Counted from the stretch's first letter, positions 1-9,457 are shown. The stretch is 64,000 bases of DNA from Bacteroidales bacterium (GCA_016937855.1 JAFGVU010000182.1:43949-107948), one strand, 5' to 3'. Numbers and translations are program-made. Notes: a model not told the origin generated them from the sequence alone.

Positions 1-633
1 CTGGCGCTCAATAATGTATTCGTAACCATCAAATTTTGGCTGTACTCCGGTATCACTTAAAAACATTTTTTTCTCCCTTTCCAAAAGCTGTAATCCCAAA
101 TATGCCCCCCCAAGATCGCCGCTAACGCAGATTAAATCGTTTTTAGAGGCTCCTTTGCGATAAACAATATCATCCTTTGGGGCACTGCCAATTGCAGTAA
201 TATTGATAAATAATCCCGACAACGAACTGGTTGTATCTCCTCCTATCAAATCCACATCAAAACGCTTACAAGCAAGTTTTATTCCCTCATAAAGATCCTC
301 AATCGCCTCAACCGAAAATTTACTGCTAATTGCTAGCGAAACTGTAATATATTTCGGTGTTGCATTCATTGCATAAATATCACTAAGATTTACTGCTACA
401 GCCTTGTAACCTAAATGTTTTAAAGGACTATAAATTAAATTAAAATGCACACCTTCCACCAACAGGTCAGTTGTCACCAAAGTACATTCCTTACTACTAT
501 CAAAAACAGCAGCATCATCGCCAACAGATTTAATTATTTCAGAATTAAGAATGCTTAAATCAGATGTTAAATGATCGATTAAACCAAACTCTCCAAGCTC
601 GGATATTTGTCTAATTTTGCGTTTCTTTTCCAT
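1..633 (-). CDS. thiL: Thiamine-monophosphate kinase, N-terminal part (cut by window edge)
   Basis: ThiL phosphorylates thiamine monophosphate to thiamine diphosphate in the cytoplasm, using ATP. Reading the minus strand from 633 gives 211 residues before the window ends. The N-terminus has the family pattern SELGEFGLIDHLT, then VGDDAAVFD with the metal/ATP-binding acidic pair, TTDLLVEGVHF, and GGDTTSS further on, as in the PurM/ThiL fold. The family is usually about 340 residues, so roughly 130 C-terminal residues lie outside. An ATG at 639 is also in frame; 633 was chosen because the family normally begins MEKKR-like. A TACTTTTG -7 box lies about 40 bp upstream, divergent from the next gene. 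Confidence 0.93.
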   Translation of the reverse strand, partial: MEKKRKIRQISELGEFGLIDHLTSDLSILNSEIIKSVGDDAAVFDSSKECTLVTTDLLVEGVHFNLIYSPLKHLGYKAVAVNLSDIYAMNATPKYITVSLAISSKFSVEAIEDLYEGIKLACKRFDVDLIGGDTTSSLSGLFINITAIGSAPKDDIVYRKGASKNDLICVSGDLGGAYLGLQLLEREKKMFLSDTGVQPKFDGYEYIIERQ

Positions 634-675
634 ATACATTTTTTTTTCTGGCAGAATATTTGATATTTTTCCCTG

Positions 676-683
676 CAAAAGTA
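676..683 (-). promoter_or_regulatory. Bacteroidota -7 promoter box for thiL
   Basis: On the minus strand the sequence reads TACTTTTG, matching the Bacteroidota -7 consensus TAnnTTTG, about 40 bp before the thiL start. No clear TTG at -33 was seen. Confidence 0.45.
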
Positions 684-705
684 TTAAATCCTTAATTGTT
701 TTCGT

Positions 706-713
706 TATTTTTG
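706..713 (+). promoter_or_regulatory. -7 promoter box for the secreted repeat protein at 732
   Basis: TATTTTTG matches TAnnTTTG and ends 18 bp before the ATG at 732. Together with the box at 676-683 it makes a compact divergent promoter region. The -33 element is not obvious. Confidence 0.45.
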
Positions 714-731
714 TTATAAAATATAATTCTT

Positions 732-1841
732 ATGAAAAATATAATATTAAAATATGCTTTCGTTTTGTTTGTTTTTTTGGTCATTATAATCAATAATAAT
801 TTAAACTCTCAAAATATTTCTTTTTTCAACGACTATCTCGACAATATAGAAGTATTTGACGAGGGTAATATAAAACAAATTGAACATCTTCCATTAAAAA
901 CTTTTCAGGTAACAAACAACGCCCTTGCATACGAAGACAATGCCGGAAATTTTAAGATTTATCACAATCATTATCTGCATTCAATAAACAATTTTGTTAG
1001 TGAATATCAGGCAAGCGATAATTTAATTGGATTTAATATGAATACACAATTAAAAGTCTTTGATGATGGATCACATAAAAACCTAAGTATCAACACAAAA
1101 GAGTACTTTGTCAGCGACGATGTAATTGTGTGGTATGACGATTTTGAAAAAATGCTTAAAGCTTATTATAAAAAAGAGGTTTTTGAGCTTGACGACGCAC
1201 TTGCAACAGACTCAATGAATATGGTTTTACTTGGCGAAAACACTGTTGCTTTTGTTGATAGTAAAAATTATATGAATGTTTTTTATGAAGGTTATATTGA
1301 GCAAATATGCTTTGCTGACAGGGTTAAGTCTATTTCTGCAGGACGAGATATTGTTGCCTTCGTTGAGGAGCCAGTTAATAATTTTCAGGTTTTTTATTTT
1401 GGTGAATTTCTCGAAATCGAAGGATTTGAACCAGTTTCATACAAAACAGCCGATAGATTTGTTGCATATATAGATGCAAACAATTATCTAAAGGTTTTCG
1501 CCAACTATCAAACACAAACTATTTCGTTTGACAAACCCGAATTTTACCAAGTAGAAGACGAACTTATGGTATTTAGTGTTCAGAACTATTTTAAAGTTTA
1601 CTATAACGGAAAGGTGTTTACCCTCGAAAGCTATATACCCGATGATTATAAAATGAACAACAATGTATTAGGATATATTGATCAAATGGGTAATCTTAAA
1701 TTTTTTGACGGTGAAAAAACAACAACAATTTCATACGAAAGCATTACCGATTTTCAAATTCACGGAAGTCTTATCAAATATAAATTTGGTGTAAATTCCG
1801 AAAACATTTATTATAATAACAAAACCTATAAAAACGACTAG
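732..1841 (+). CDS. Secreted protein built of about nine 35-residue repeats (propeller-like)
   Basis: Function not recognised. Residues 1-27 form a signal peptide with a long hydrophobic core ending in NSQ, so the protein is exported. The rest is about nine degenerate tandem units of 34-39 residues. Each has an aromatic-rich strand such as YLKVFANY, YFKVYYNGK or NLKFFDGE, then a short hydrophobic strand, an acidic loop, and a second strand of the type FVAYIDA or VLGYIDQ. That periodicity suggests an all-beta repeat fold such as a beta-propeller. No catalytic motif, lipobox or T9SS C-terminal domain is visible. Its stop codon lies one base before the queG start, so the two are probably cotranscribed. 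Confidence 0.75.
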   Translation: MKNIILKYAFVLFVFLVIIINNNLNSQNISFFNDYLDNIEVFDEGNIKQIEHLPLKTFQVTNNALAYEDNAGNFKIYHNHYLHSINNFVSEYQASDNLIGFNMNTQLKVFDDGSHKNLSINTKEYFVSDDVIVWYDDFEKMLKAYYKKEVFELDDALATDSMNMVLLGENTVAFVDSKNYMNVFYEGYIEQICFADRVKSISAGRDIVAFVEEPVNNFQVFYFGEFLEIEGFEPVSYKTADRFVAYIDANNYLKVFANYQTQTISFDKPEFYQVEDELMVFSVQNYFKVYYNGKVFTLESYIPDDYKMNNNVLGYIDQMGNLKFFDGEKTTTISYESITDFQIHGSLIKYKFGVNSENIYYNNKTYKND

Positions 1842-1842
1842 T

Positions 1843-2760
1843 GTGAAAATAAACTCTAAACTTGTAAAAAAACTTGCACTGGAACATGGTTTTGACGATT
1901 GTGGAATAACAAATTCTCTCCCTCCCGAAAAAGACGTTCTATTTTACGAAAAATGGATAAGCTCTGGCAAAAATGCCGGCATGGATTATTTAACACGAAA
2001 TATTAAAATTCGTAAAAACCCCACACTACTTGTACCTGAAGCAAAAACAGTAATTAGCCTTATTCTTTCTTATAATATAAACTCTGCAAATCAAAAATAC
2101 TTTATTTCAAAATACGCTCGCGGCAAAGACTATCATCATGTCATGAAATCAAAGCTAAAAAGCTTTGAGCAAAAATTAAAAAACCTTTATCCTGATTTAA
2201 ATTCAAGGATTTTTACCGATTCGGCACCAGTTTTAGAGAGAGTTTTTGCCAGAGAAGCAGGATTAGGTTTTATTGGTAAAAACACCTGTTTAATTCACCC
2301 AAAATATGGATCATTCATATTTATAGGAGAAATAATTTGTGATGCTGAAGCCGAGTACGACCAAGCAACTAAGGGTGAATGCGGAGATTGTAATTTGTGT
2401 TTAACTGCCTGTCCTGTTGGGGCATTGTCGCGCTTTGGACTCGACGCAAATAAATGCATCAGTTATCATACAATTGAAAATCCGGGAGAAATTCCGGAAT
2501 ACACAGCCAACAAAATAAAAAATCAGGTTTTTGGATGTGATATTTGCCAGGATGTTTGCCCATTTAATGAGAATAAACCAATTTCTAAGCACAAAGAGTT
2601 TTACGATTCCGAAACCATTAAATCTTTAAACCCTAAAAAGCTAGAAAATATGACAAATTCGCAATTCAAAAAGCATTTTATTTCTACTTCGCTTTATCGC
2701 GCAGGAAAGCGAAAATTAGTCGAAAATTTTAAACTGGTTGAAAACAAAATGACTAAATAG
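1843..2760 (+). CDS. queG: Epoxyqueuosine reductase
   Basis: QueG performs the last step of queuosine synthesis, reducing epoxyqueuosine to queuosine in tRNA with cobalamin and two [4Fe-4S] clusters. The signature DSAPVLERVFAREAGLGFIG is present, with Asp126 as the expected proton donor. Two ferredoxin-like motifs follow: C180xxC183xxC186xxxC190P and C232xxC235xxxC239P. At 305 residues it matches the short form that lacks the C-terminal HEAT-like domain of the E. coli enzyme. The start is GTG, one base after the upstream stop. queD, an early enzyme of the same pathway, is about 18 kb away. Confidence 0.95.
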   Translation: MKINSKLVKKLALEHGFDDCGITNSLPPEKDVLFYEKWISSGKNAGMDYLTRNIKIRKNPTLLVPEAKTVISLILSYNINSANQKYFISKYARGKDYHHVMKSKLKSFEQKLKNLYPDLNSRIFTDSAPVLERVFAREAGLGFIGKNTCLIHPKYGSFIFIGEIICDAEAEYDQATKGECGDCNLCLTACPVGALSRFGLDANKCISYHTIENPGEIPEYTANKIKNQVFGCDICQDVCPFNENKPISKHKEFYDSETIKSLNPKKLENMTNSQFKKHFISTSLYRAGKRKLVENFKLVENKMTK

Positions 2761-2783
2761 TTCCCATATTCCAAAAGAAACAA

Positions 2784-2791
2784 TATTTTTG
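2784..2791 (+). promoter_or_regulatory. -7 promoter box for the methyltransferase at 2810
   Basis: TATTTTTG matches TAnnTTTG and ends 18 bp before the ATG, the short spacing common for Bacteroidota genes. Confidence 0.45.
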
Positions 2792-2809
2792 CGCATAAAT
2801 TAAATTTTT

Positions 2810-3550
2810 ATGGCTTTACTCGAGAGTATCGAAAAACAAGGTAATTGGCTTTTTAAATACCGTAGTTTTTTACCCTTACTAATATTTTCACCAGGTTTGG
2901 CATGGTATATTTACCTAACTTGGCAACGCGACTATGTAAACATTTGGTGGCTGGATCTGATTTTTCTGGCTGTAGGATTTTTTGGTTTGGCAATAAGAGT
3001 TTATACTGTTGGTTTTACGCCAAAAGGTACTAGCGGGAGAAATACTACCCAAGGACAAGTAGCAGAAAGCTTAAACACTTCTGGTATTTACTCAATGGTT
3101 CGTCATCCGCTATATTTAGGCAATTTTTTCATGTGGCTTGCTCCGGTTTTAATGATAACTGACTTATGGTTTGCGTTATTCTTTTGTTCATTTTACTGGA
3201 TATATTATGAGAGAATTATGTTTGCCGAAGAAGCATTTTTACGCAGAAAATTTGAAAAAGAATATTTTGCATGGGCAGAAAACACACCAGCATTTTTTCC
3301 TAAATTTTCAAATTATAAGAAATCAAGCCTCTATTTTTCTTTGAAAAATGTTCTAAAACGAGAGTATAACGGATTTTTTAATCTTATTTTGATTATGACT
3401 GTCTTCCGTATTATTGGATTTGCAATAAGTGAACAAAAATTTTATCTCGATTTACCGTGGATAATTGTTTTCGCTTGCGGATTTACAATATTTGCAATAC
3501 TTAAAATACTTAAAAAGTTCACTAAAGTTCTCGATGTAGAAGGACGATAA
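2810..3550 (+). CDS. Membrane methyltransferase of the isoprenylcysteine/phospholipid methyltransferase (ICMT/PEMT) type
   Basis: A 246-residue integral membrane protein with about five hydrophobic segments. The ICMT/PEMT signature is present around residues 95-115: VRHPLYLGNF, in which the RHP motif and following Tyr/Gly contribute to S-adenosylmethionine binding, followed further on by the acidic stretch AEEAFLRRKFEKEY. These enzymes methylate lipid or prenylcysteine groups at the cytoplasmic membrane. The substrate cannot be read from sequence; a phospholipid or lipid carrier is more plausible than a prenylated protein in a bacterium. It has its own promoter and a 72-bp gap before the ABC genes. 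Confidence 0.8.
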   Translation: MALLESIEKQGNWLFKYRSFLPLLIFSPGLAWYIYLTWQRDYVNIWWLDLIFLAVGFFGLAIRVYTVGFTPKGTSGRNTTQGQVAESLNTSGIYSMVRHPLYLGNFFMWLAPVLMITDLWFALFFCSFYWIYYERIMFAEEAFLRRKFEKEYFAWAENTPAFFPKFSNYKKSSLYFSLKNVLKREYNGFFNLILIMTVFRIIGFAISEQKFYLDLPWIIVFACGFTIFAILKILKKFTKVLDVEGR

Positions 3551-3622
3551 AAATTTAATAAAAACTTAAGTTTTTGTTGAAAAATATTTTATAGCTTTAA
3601 ATTTTTAGAAAAACATCTAAAT

Positions 3623-4555
3623 ATGAATACACTAGTTGCCGATAAAATTGTAAAAAAGTTCTCCAATCACTTAGCCCTCGATAATGTCTCCATCGAAGTG
3701 CCTCAAGGTAGTGTCTTTGGATTACTTGGTCCGAACGGAGCCGGAAAAACAACTCTCATTAGAATAATCAATCAGATTACTGCACCTGATAGCGGACATG
3801 TGTTTTTTAATGGCGAAAGGCTGAGTTCGAAACACATTGCACAAATAGGGTATCTTCCCGAAGAAAGAGGTCTTTATAAAAAAATGAGTGTCGGAGAACA
3901 ATCGTTGTATTTGTGTCAGTTAAAAGGAATGTCGAAAAAAGATGCTCTGATTGGGTTAAAACATTGGTTCGAGAAATTTGAAATTCAATCATGGTGGGAC
4001 AAAAAAGTTGAAGAATTATCAAAAGGAATGCAGCAAAAAGTTCAGTTTATTACTACTGTCCTTCATAAACCAGAATTACTAATTTTTGATGAACCCTTTA
4101 GTGGTTTTGATCCAATTAACGCAAATCTATTAAAAAACGAAATTCTTGAGCTTAGCCGCAATGGAGCAACCATTATTTTCTCAACCCATAATATGTCATC
4201 TGTTGAAGAAATTTGTTCGCATATAGCACTAATAAATAAATCGCAAAAAATTCTTGATGGAGATATCGATATTGTTCGCGAAAAACACTCCTCTAAAATA
4301 TACGAACTAGAATACACCGGATTTTTTAACAAGCTGGAAACAACCTTAACATCCGATTATAAAATATTAGATTTTAAAGAAACTACATCAGGTGGAGCAA
4401 TAAAAATAGAAGTCCTTAACGATCAAATGACAAGTAACGACTTGTTAAAACGGATGATGCAATATGGAACAATATCTTCGTTTCGCAAAAATTTACCAAG
4501 CATGAACGATATTTTTATCAAAGTTGTGGGAGACACTAATTCAGTAACCGAATAA
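3623..4555 (+). CDS. ABC transporter ATP-binding protein (NatA/YhaQ type)
   Basis: Cytoplasmic ATPase subunit of an export-type ABC transporter. Walker A is GPNGAGKTT near residue 37, the signature is LSKGMQQK, and Walker B is LLIFDEPFSGFDP with the H-loop in STHNM. Residues from about 225 to the end form the DUF4162-like C-terminal region typical of NatA-like subunits. The permease begins 10 bp downstream, so the two form one transporter operon. Such pairs commonly export Na+ or amphipathic compounds, but the substrate is not evident here. Confidence 0.93.
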   Translation: MNTLVADKIVKKFSNHLALDNVSIEVPQGSVFGLLGPNGAGKTTLIRIINQITAPDSGHVFFNGERLSSKHIAQIGYLPEERGLYKKMSVGEQSLYLCQLKGMSKKDALIGLKHWFEKFEIQSWWDKKVEELSKGMQQKVQFITTVLHKPELLIFDEPFSGFDPINANLLKNEILELSRNGATIIFSTHNMSSVEEICSHIALINKSQKILDGDIDIVREKHSSKIYELEYTGFFNKLETTLTSDYKILDFKETTSGGAIKIEVLNDQMTSNDLLKRMMQYGTISSFRKNLPSMNDIFIKVVGDTNSVTE

Positions 4556-4565
4556 TAAATAAACT

Positions 4566-5951
4566 ATGAATAAAATAGGTTTAATTATAAAACGTGAATA
4601 CAGCACAAGGGTTAAGAAAAAAACCTTTATTATCATGACTATTTTAGGCCCGATACTATTCGCGGCCATGATGATTGCTCCTGTTATACTAATGCAAATG
4701 GAGAGCGACGACTACAAAAAAATTGCTGTAATCGACGAAGCCAGAATGTTTGACAATGCCCTTAAAAATACAGAGTATATCGATTTTGAATTTGTTTCGG
4801 ACAAGTATTTTGATAGCGCAACTTCGACATATAACCTCACTCAAGCAAAAGCAGATTTAAAAGAGTCTGATTATTATGCATTATTATATATCCCCCATAC
4901 TGCTGTCCAAACAAACAGAGGCGCAGTTCAATTAATATCCTATCAGCAACCCAATATGGGATTAAAAATGCATATCGCAAACGGAATAGAAAAGCGAATC
5001 GAAGACATTAAATTAAGCACAAAAGCCGACGACCTTGGCATAACCCAACAAGATGTTGACGAAATTTTGATGGTTGTAAATACAAACATAAACGTTGTTA
5101 CAACAACTCTTGACGAAAAAGGTGGCGAAAAAGAATCATCCACCGAAATTGCCATGATTATCGGATATATTTGCGGATTTTTGATTTACATGTTTGTGTT
5201 TATGTATGGATCGCAAGTTATGCGTGGTGTGATTGAGGAAAAATCAAACAGAATCATCGAAGTAATTGTTTCTTCAGTAAAACCATTTCAGCTAATGATG
5301 GGTAAAATTGTTGGCGTAGCTTTGGTAGGATTAACACAATTTGTTTTATGGGTCGTCTTAACAATCGGACTCGTTAGCATAGGTCAATCTATTCTGTTAA
5401 AAGATTACAAAATGTCCGAAATATCGCAAAATACAATGTCAATGGGTTCTCAACTCGACGAATCGGGAAATCCTCAGGATGAAGATGCAATGAAATTTGA
5501 AGAAATGTTCCGAGCAGTATATTCTGTTGATTATGTAACTGTGATTTCACTGTTTTTGTTCTATTTCCTTGGCGGATATTTGCTTTACGCTGCTATGTTT
5601 GCTGTAGTTGGATCGGCAGTTGACAACGAAACTGACACACAACAATTTATGCTGCCAATTACAATTCCCTTAGTTCTTGGTATTATTGTAATGGTTTCGG
5701 CAATAAATAATCCTTCGGGAAGTCTTGCGTACTGGTTTTCTATAATCCCATTTACTTCTCCAATTGTTATGATGGTTAGAATCCCGTTCGGAGTTCCTTT
5801 TACTGATTTGTTTATTTCAATGGCATCACTAGTTGTGAGTTTTGTGTTTATGACTTGGTTTGCTGCAAAAATTTACCGTGTTGGAATTCTAATGTATGGT
5901 AAAAAAGTAAATTATAAAGAGCTTTGGAAATGGTTTAAATATAGAAATTAG
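4566..5951 (+). CDS. ABC transporter permease (NatB/ABC-2 type)
   Basis: Membrane subunit partner of the ATPase just upstream. An N-terminal transmembrane segment (residues 21-43) is followed by a soluble extracytoplasmic domain to about residue 190. Further transmembrane segments follow, with the characteristic EEKSNRIIEVIVSSVKPFQ motif after the second one, as in ABC-2 NatB-like permeases. Length 461 is normal. Its TAG stop overlaps the GTG start of the Ppx/GppA gene by one base, so translational coupling is likely. Confidence 0.92.
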   Translation: MNKIGLIIKREYSTRVKKKTFIIMTILGPILFAAMMIAPVILMQMESDDYKKIAVIDEARMFDNALKNTEYIDFEFVSDKYFDSATSTYNLTQAKADLKESDYYALLYIPHTAVQTNRGAVQLISYQQPNMGLKMHIANGIEKRIEDIKLSTKADDLGITQQDVDEILMVVNTNINVVTTTLDEKGGEKESSTEIAMIIGYICGFLIYMFVFMYGSQVMRGVIEEKSNRIIEVIVSSVKPFQLMMGKIVGVALVGLTQFVLWVVLTIGLVSIGQSILLKDYKMSEISQNTMSMGSQLDESGNPQDEDAMKFEEMFRAVYSVDYVTVISLFLFYFLGGYLLYAAMFAVVGSAVDNETDTQQFMLPITIPLVLGIIVMVSAINNPSGSLAYWFSIIPFTSPIVMMVRIPFGVPFTDLFISMASLVVSFVFMTWFAAKIYRVGILMYGKKVNYKELWKWFKYRN

Positions 5952-6889
5952 TGAAAATTGCATCGATTGATATAGGGACAAATACTTGCAATCTGCTTAT
6001 TGCCAAACAAAAAACAAATGGTAAGCTAGATTTTTTGCATCGCGAAAAACAAGCAATTACCCTAATAAATAAAAACGATATAAATGCTAGTATAATCTCA
6101 CAATCATCAATCGATAATCTGATAAACATCTTAAATAACTACAAAACAAAAATTCTAAATCATCAACCACAAAAAATAATTATTACAGCTACTAGTGGAA
6201 TTAGAAGTGCTACAAATCAGAAGGACATTTTATCAAACATTAAAACTCATACTGATTTAGATGTCGAAATAATTGACGGAAAAAGAGAAGCAGAACTCGT
6301 CTATTGTGGTGTCAAAAACGCAATAAAACTTAGTCAAGACAATTTCCTCATCATCGATATTGGAGGAGGAAGCATCGAATTTATAATCGCGAATGGTTTA
6401 GAAACTAGCTTTATGCAAAGCTATCAAATTGGTGTTGCCAGAATACTAAACAAATACAAATTCGAGGATCCCCTAACAAAAAAAGATATAAATTTAATCG
6501 AAAATATTTTATCAGAAAACCTTTCGGAATTATTTCATTTATGTAGAACACTTAAAATATCCACATTAATTGGTTCGTCAGGGTCATACGAAACATTTGC
6601 CAATTTAATAAAATATGAATTTGCTCAAAGCAACCTAAGAGATGATGATTCATACAACGTTATTAACTTAGATTATTTTGAAAAAATTCATTATAAATTG
6701 ATTAATTTTGATTTCGAGCATAGAAAAAATATGCCCGGTATGGAAATCATCAGAGTGCAGTTGATTCCTATTGCATCCGTTGTAACTAATTACATTCTAA
6801 AAGAACTAAATATAAAAACTTTAATACAATCAAACTACTCTATCAAAGAAGGTCTGATTTTTGATTATCTTAGCCAAAATAAAAAATGA
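5951..6889 (+). CDS. Ppx/GppA-family exopolyphosphatase/pppGpp phosphohydrolase
   Basis: Actin-like ATPase-fold phosphatase that hydrolyses inorganic polyphosphate or the gamma-phosphate of pppGpp. Phosphate-binding motif 1 is IDIGTNTCNLLIA (residue 5 on), and motif 2 is IDIGGGSIEFII near residue 136. At 312 residues only the catalytic domain is present, without the C-terminal HD-type domain of E. coli Ppx; this short form is usual in Bacteroidota. The GTG start is coupled to the upstream permease and the stop overlaps the next start by ATGA. Whether polyphosphate or pppGpp is preferred cannot be told. Confidence 0.9.
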   Translation: MKIASIDIGTNTCNLLIAKQKTNGKLDFLHREKQAITLINKNDINASIISQSSIDNLINILNNYKTKILNHQPQKIIITATSGIRSATNQKDILSNIKTHTDLDVEIIDGKREAELVYCGVKNAIKLSQDNFLIIDIGGGSIEFIIANGLETSFMQSYQIGVARILNKYKFEDPLTKKDINLIENILSENLSELFHLCRTLKISTLIGSSGSYETFANLIKYEFAQSNLRDDDSYNVINLDYFEKIHYKLINFDFEHRKNMPGMEIIRVQLIPIASVVTNYILKELNIKTLIQSNYSIKEGLIFDYLSQNKK

Positions 6890-7941
6890 AATTTAAAAGC
6901 CTTAACAATATGAAACAATTATTTTTTAGTTTAATCCTAATTTTATTTGTAATAACAGGGTTTTCACAAGAGAAAGAGTATAAAATTGCAACCATTGCAT
7001 TTTACAACATCGAGAACCTTTTTGATACAATAAACGATCCCAACATATTTTTAAACCATGAATTTACGCCGGAGAGTGATAAACATTGGAATACTGAAAA
7101 GTATTTTCCCAAAATGGAAAGAATGGGAAAAGTTATAAATGGTATTGGTGCTGAGATGACAAAATCTGCTCCTGCAATTCTTGGTTTAAGCGAAATCGAG
7201 AACAAAACAGTACTCGAAGATTTAGTAAAAGCAAAAGAAATTGTACAATATGATTATCAAATTGTACACTTCGACGGACCTGACCATCGAGGTGTTGATT
7301 GCGCATTGCTTTATCGTCCAGAATTTTTTGAAGTTACTAATACTGCAATGTACAAAGTTAAAATGGATGATCCTGAATGGACCACCAGAGCTCAACTTCT
7401 TGTATCAGGCAAATTTGATGGCGAAGACATGCACTTTATTGTTTTACACTGGCCATCGCGCCGAGGTGGGGAAAAGAAAAGTGCTCCAAAAAGAGAAGCT
7501 GCCGCAGACGTAACACGATATATTGTTGACTCAATTCTAAAAGCAGATCCAAATGCCAAAATAGTTTGCATGGGCGACCTTAACGACGACCCAATAAATA
7601 GCAGCGTTAAAAAACATTTACGTACCGCTTCTAAAAAAGAAGATGCTGTTGACGGAACAATGTTTAATCCAATGGATGCATTATACAAAAAAGGCATTGG
7701 CTCTTTAGCTTATCGTGATAAATGGAATCTTTTTGATCAAATTGTAATTTCACCTTCATTCGTTGATAAAGACAATAAAGGATACATTCACTATCAAACA
7801 TTTGTTTATAACAAACCTTTCCTCATGCAAAAAGAAGGTAAATTTAAAGGATATCCATTTAGAACTTTTGTCGGAAACACACACATGGGCGGATATAGTG
7901 ATCACTTTCCGGTTTATATGTATATTGTCAAAGAAAAATAA
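6886..7941 (+). CDS. Secreted endonuclease/exonuclease/phosphatase-family protein
   Basis: A DNase I-like metal-dependent fold protein, probably periplasmic or surface-exposed because of the signal peptide (KQLFFSLILILFVITGFSQ). Motifs along the chain: FYNIENLFDT (metal-binding Asn/Glu), GLSEIEN (catalytic Glu), DHRGVDCALLY, VLHWPSRRGG, MGDLNDDP and a C-terminal YSDHFPV (catalytic Asp-His). Nuclease, phosphodiesterase and phosphatase activities all occur in this family. The ATG at 6886 overlaps the Ppx stop; an in-frame ATG at 6910 gives a more typical signal peptide and is a strong alternative. Confidence 0.9.
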   Translation: MKFKSLNNMKQLFFSLILILFVITGFSQEKEYKIATIAFYNIENLFDTINDPNIFLNHEFTPESDKHWNTEKYFPKMERMGKVINGIGAEMTKSAPAILGLSEIENKTVLEDLVKAKEIVQYDYQIVHFDGPDHRGVDCALLYRPEFFEVTNTAMYKVKMDDPEWTTRAQLLVSGKFDGEDMHFIVLHWPSRRGGEKKSAPKREAAADVTRYIVDSILKADPNAKIVCMGDLNDDPINSSVKKHLRTASKKEDAVDGTMFNPMDALYKKGIGSLAYRDKWNLFDQIVISPSFVDKDNKGYIHYQTFVYNKPFLMQKEGKFKGYPFRTFVGNTHMGGYSDHFPVYMYIVKEK

Positions 7942-7992
7942 AACTGTTTAATCAACAATAATCAAACGCTCGAACAAATAAAACAATAATAC

Positions 7993-8571
7993 ATGAAACA
8001 AATTAAATTTATTTCTTTAGCAATTATAGTTTTAAGTTTGAATTGCATAATTTTTGCTTGTAATAATGAAAATACAAAATCCAATTCCGACGAAAACATT
8101 TCAGATACCACTAAAATAATTAACAGCTCGGACACTCTTCCCGAGATTATCAAAAATGACAGTTTAATTAAAGAATATCTGGTGGTTATTGCTGATACTT
8201 TTGATGATGGAAATCCATTGAAAATACACTACTGCAATCCTGATAATAAGAACGATGTAAAATATGAAAAGCAGTTTTATCGCAGTGGTAAAATATTTAT
8301 CGAAGGACCATTAAATAATGGCCGAAGAGATGGAAAATGGATAGCCTGGTACGAGAGTGGAGTTATGTGGAGTGTCGGATATTTTAAAGATGGATTAAAA
8401 CATGGAGCAAGTAACGTGTATTATGAAAACGGTCAGGTGAGATACACAAAAAACTACGACAATGATGTTGCAATTGGACTTTGGGAATTTTTCGATGAAA
8501 ACGGCGATTTACTTGGTAAAGTTATGTACGAAAACGGTAAAAAGCTTTGGCAAGAAGGGGTTGCCGAATAA
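7993..8571 (+). CDS. Lipoprotein with YwqK/MORN-like repeats
   Basis: A lipoprotein: a hydrophobic N-terminus ends in IIFAC, with Cys23 as the likely lipidated residue. The C-terminal half (from about residue 90) has repeating YESGVMWSVGYFKDGLKHG-type units, the MORN-variant motif grouped under the YwqK antitoxin name in databases. In Bacteroidota such proteins are widespread surface or periplasmic lipoproteins and need not be antitoxins; no toxin partner is adjacent. The next gene follows after 12 bp and may be cotranscribed. Confidence 0.78.
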   Translation: MKQIKFISLAIIVLSLNCIIFACNNENTKSNSDENISDTTKIINSSDTLPEIIKNDSLIKEYLVVIADTFDDGNPLKIHYCNPDNKNDVKYEKQFYRSGKIFIEGPLNNGRRDGKWIAWYESGVMWSVGYFKDGLKHGASNVYYENGQVRYTKNYDNDVAIGLWEFFDENGDLLGKVMYENGKKLWQEGVAE

Positions 8572-8583
8572 AATATATATAAT

Positions 8584-9264
8584 ATGAAAAAGACAGTAAT
8601 AGCATTCGTTTTATTCTTTTCAATTGGAATTGGTTCTGCGTTTTCTCAATCTGTTGGGTTTTCGTATTTTTTTCCCAAAAACGGATATTTTTCAAATCCT
8701 GTTGCCCCTGTAAATTTTAGTTTACCTATAAAGTTTGGTAATTTTCTACAAATATCTCCCGGAATAGGATTATCAAACATTGGAGGAATGAGCATGACGG
8801 GATTTCCTGAAGAATACAACTCAAATATTGCACTGATAGGCCCCTTCCAATCACTGGAGTTGAGTTTAATCCCGGCAATTGTTTTGCCATTTAAAACTGT
8901 AAAGTTTGATTTTTCGGGTGGGGTTTTTGGTTTTGCCACCTTTAATCCAAAGCTTATCGAAGGCAATTTTAACGACATGTATTCAAATGCAAAAGATTTC
9001 GATTTTGTAAACACTGCTAGCACCATCGATAAGAAACCAATAGGATGGGGCTTTGTTTTTGGCGGAAAATTTAGATTTAAAGTAACTAAATTAGTTTGGG
9101 GGTACATTGGGGCTAATTATTACATGGGAGAGCAAAAAATGGCTTTAAATGGCAATTATAACGGTGTCAAAAATAACACTGTTACTACCGGCACATTTTC
9201 TTTCCCAGATGCATCACTTCTTTATCATGGATTACAAATTAGTGTAGGAGCTGTATTTAAGTAA
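8584..9264 (+). CDS. Predicted outer-membrane beta-barrel protein, function unknown
   Basis: 226 residues with a clear signal peptide (KKTVIAFVLFFSIGIGSAFSQ). The mature part has alternating hydrophobic/polar strands rich in Gly, Phe, Tyr and Asn, and ends in ISVGAVFK, compatible with a small beta-barrel with an aromatic C-terminus. No specific family was recognised. It follows the YwqK-like lipoprotein by 12 bp. The 210 bp downstream hold only the ettA promoter region. Confidence 0.65.
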   Translation: MKKTVIAFVLFFSIGIGSAFSQSVGFSYFFPKNGYFSNPVAPVNFSLPIKFGNFLQISPGIGLSNIGGMSMTGFPEEYNSNIALIGPFQSLELSLIPAIVLPFKTVKFDFSGGVFGFATFNPKLIEGNFNDMYSNAKDFDFVNTASTIDKKPIGWGFVFGGKFRFKVTKLVWGYIGANYYMGEQKMALNGNYNGVKNNTVTTGTFSFPDASLLYHGLQISVGAVFK

Positions 9265-9449
9265 CAGGTATCTGTTCACTAAACCAATTAAACATCATTT
9301 CCACTCAAGTAAATGTTTGTAAAAAACTGGTTGTCAACTAGTATTTTAAGCAACATAACAATATTTATAGAAACAAATATGTCATAATTATTACAATTAT
9401 CTTAATCAAAAACTTAGGACAATAATAGCATAATAATAAAAACTTTATG

Positions 9450-9457
9450 TAAGTTTG
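9450..9457 (+). promoter_or_regulatory. -7 promoter box for ettA
   Basis: TAAGTTTG matches TAnnTTTG and ends 17 bp before the ettA start. It lies in a 210-bp gene-free stretch (9265-9474) in which nothing else was identified. Confidence 0.5.

Noticed and set aside
7993..8571. Antitoxin of a toxin-antitoxin pair (YwqK naming)
   Set aside because: The MORN-like repeats are common in ordinary lipoproteins and no toxin gene is adjacent.
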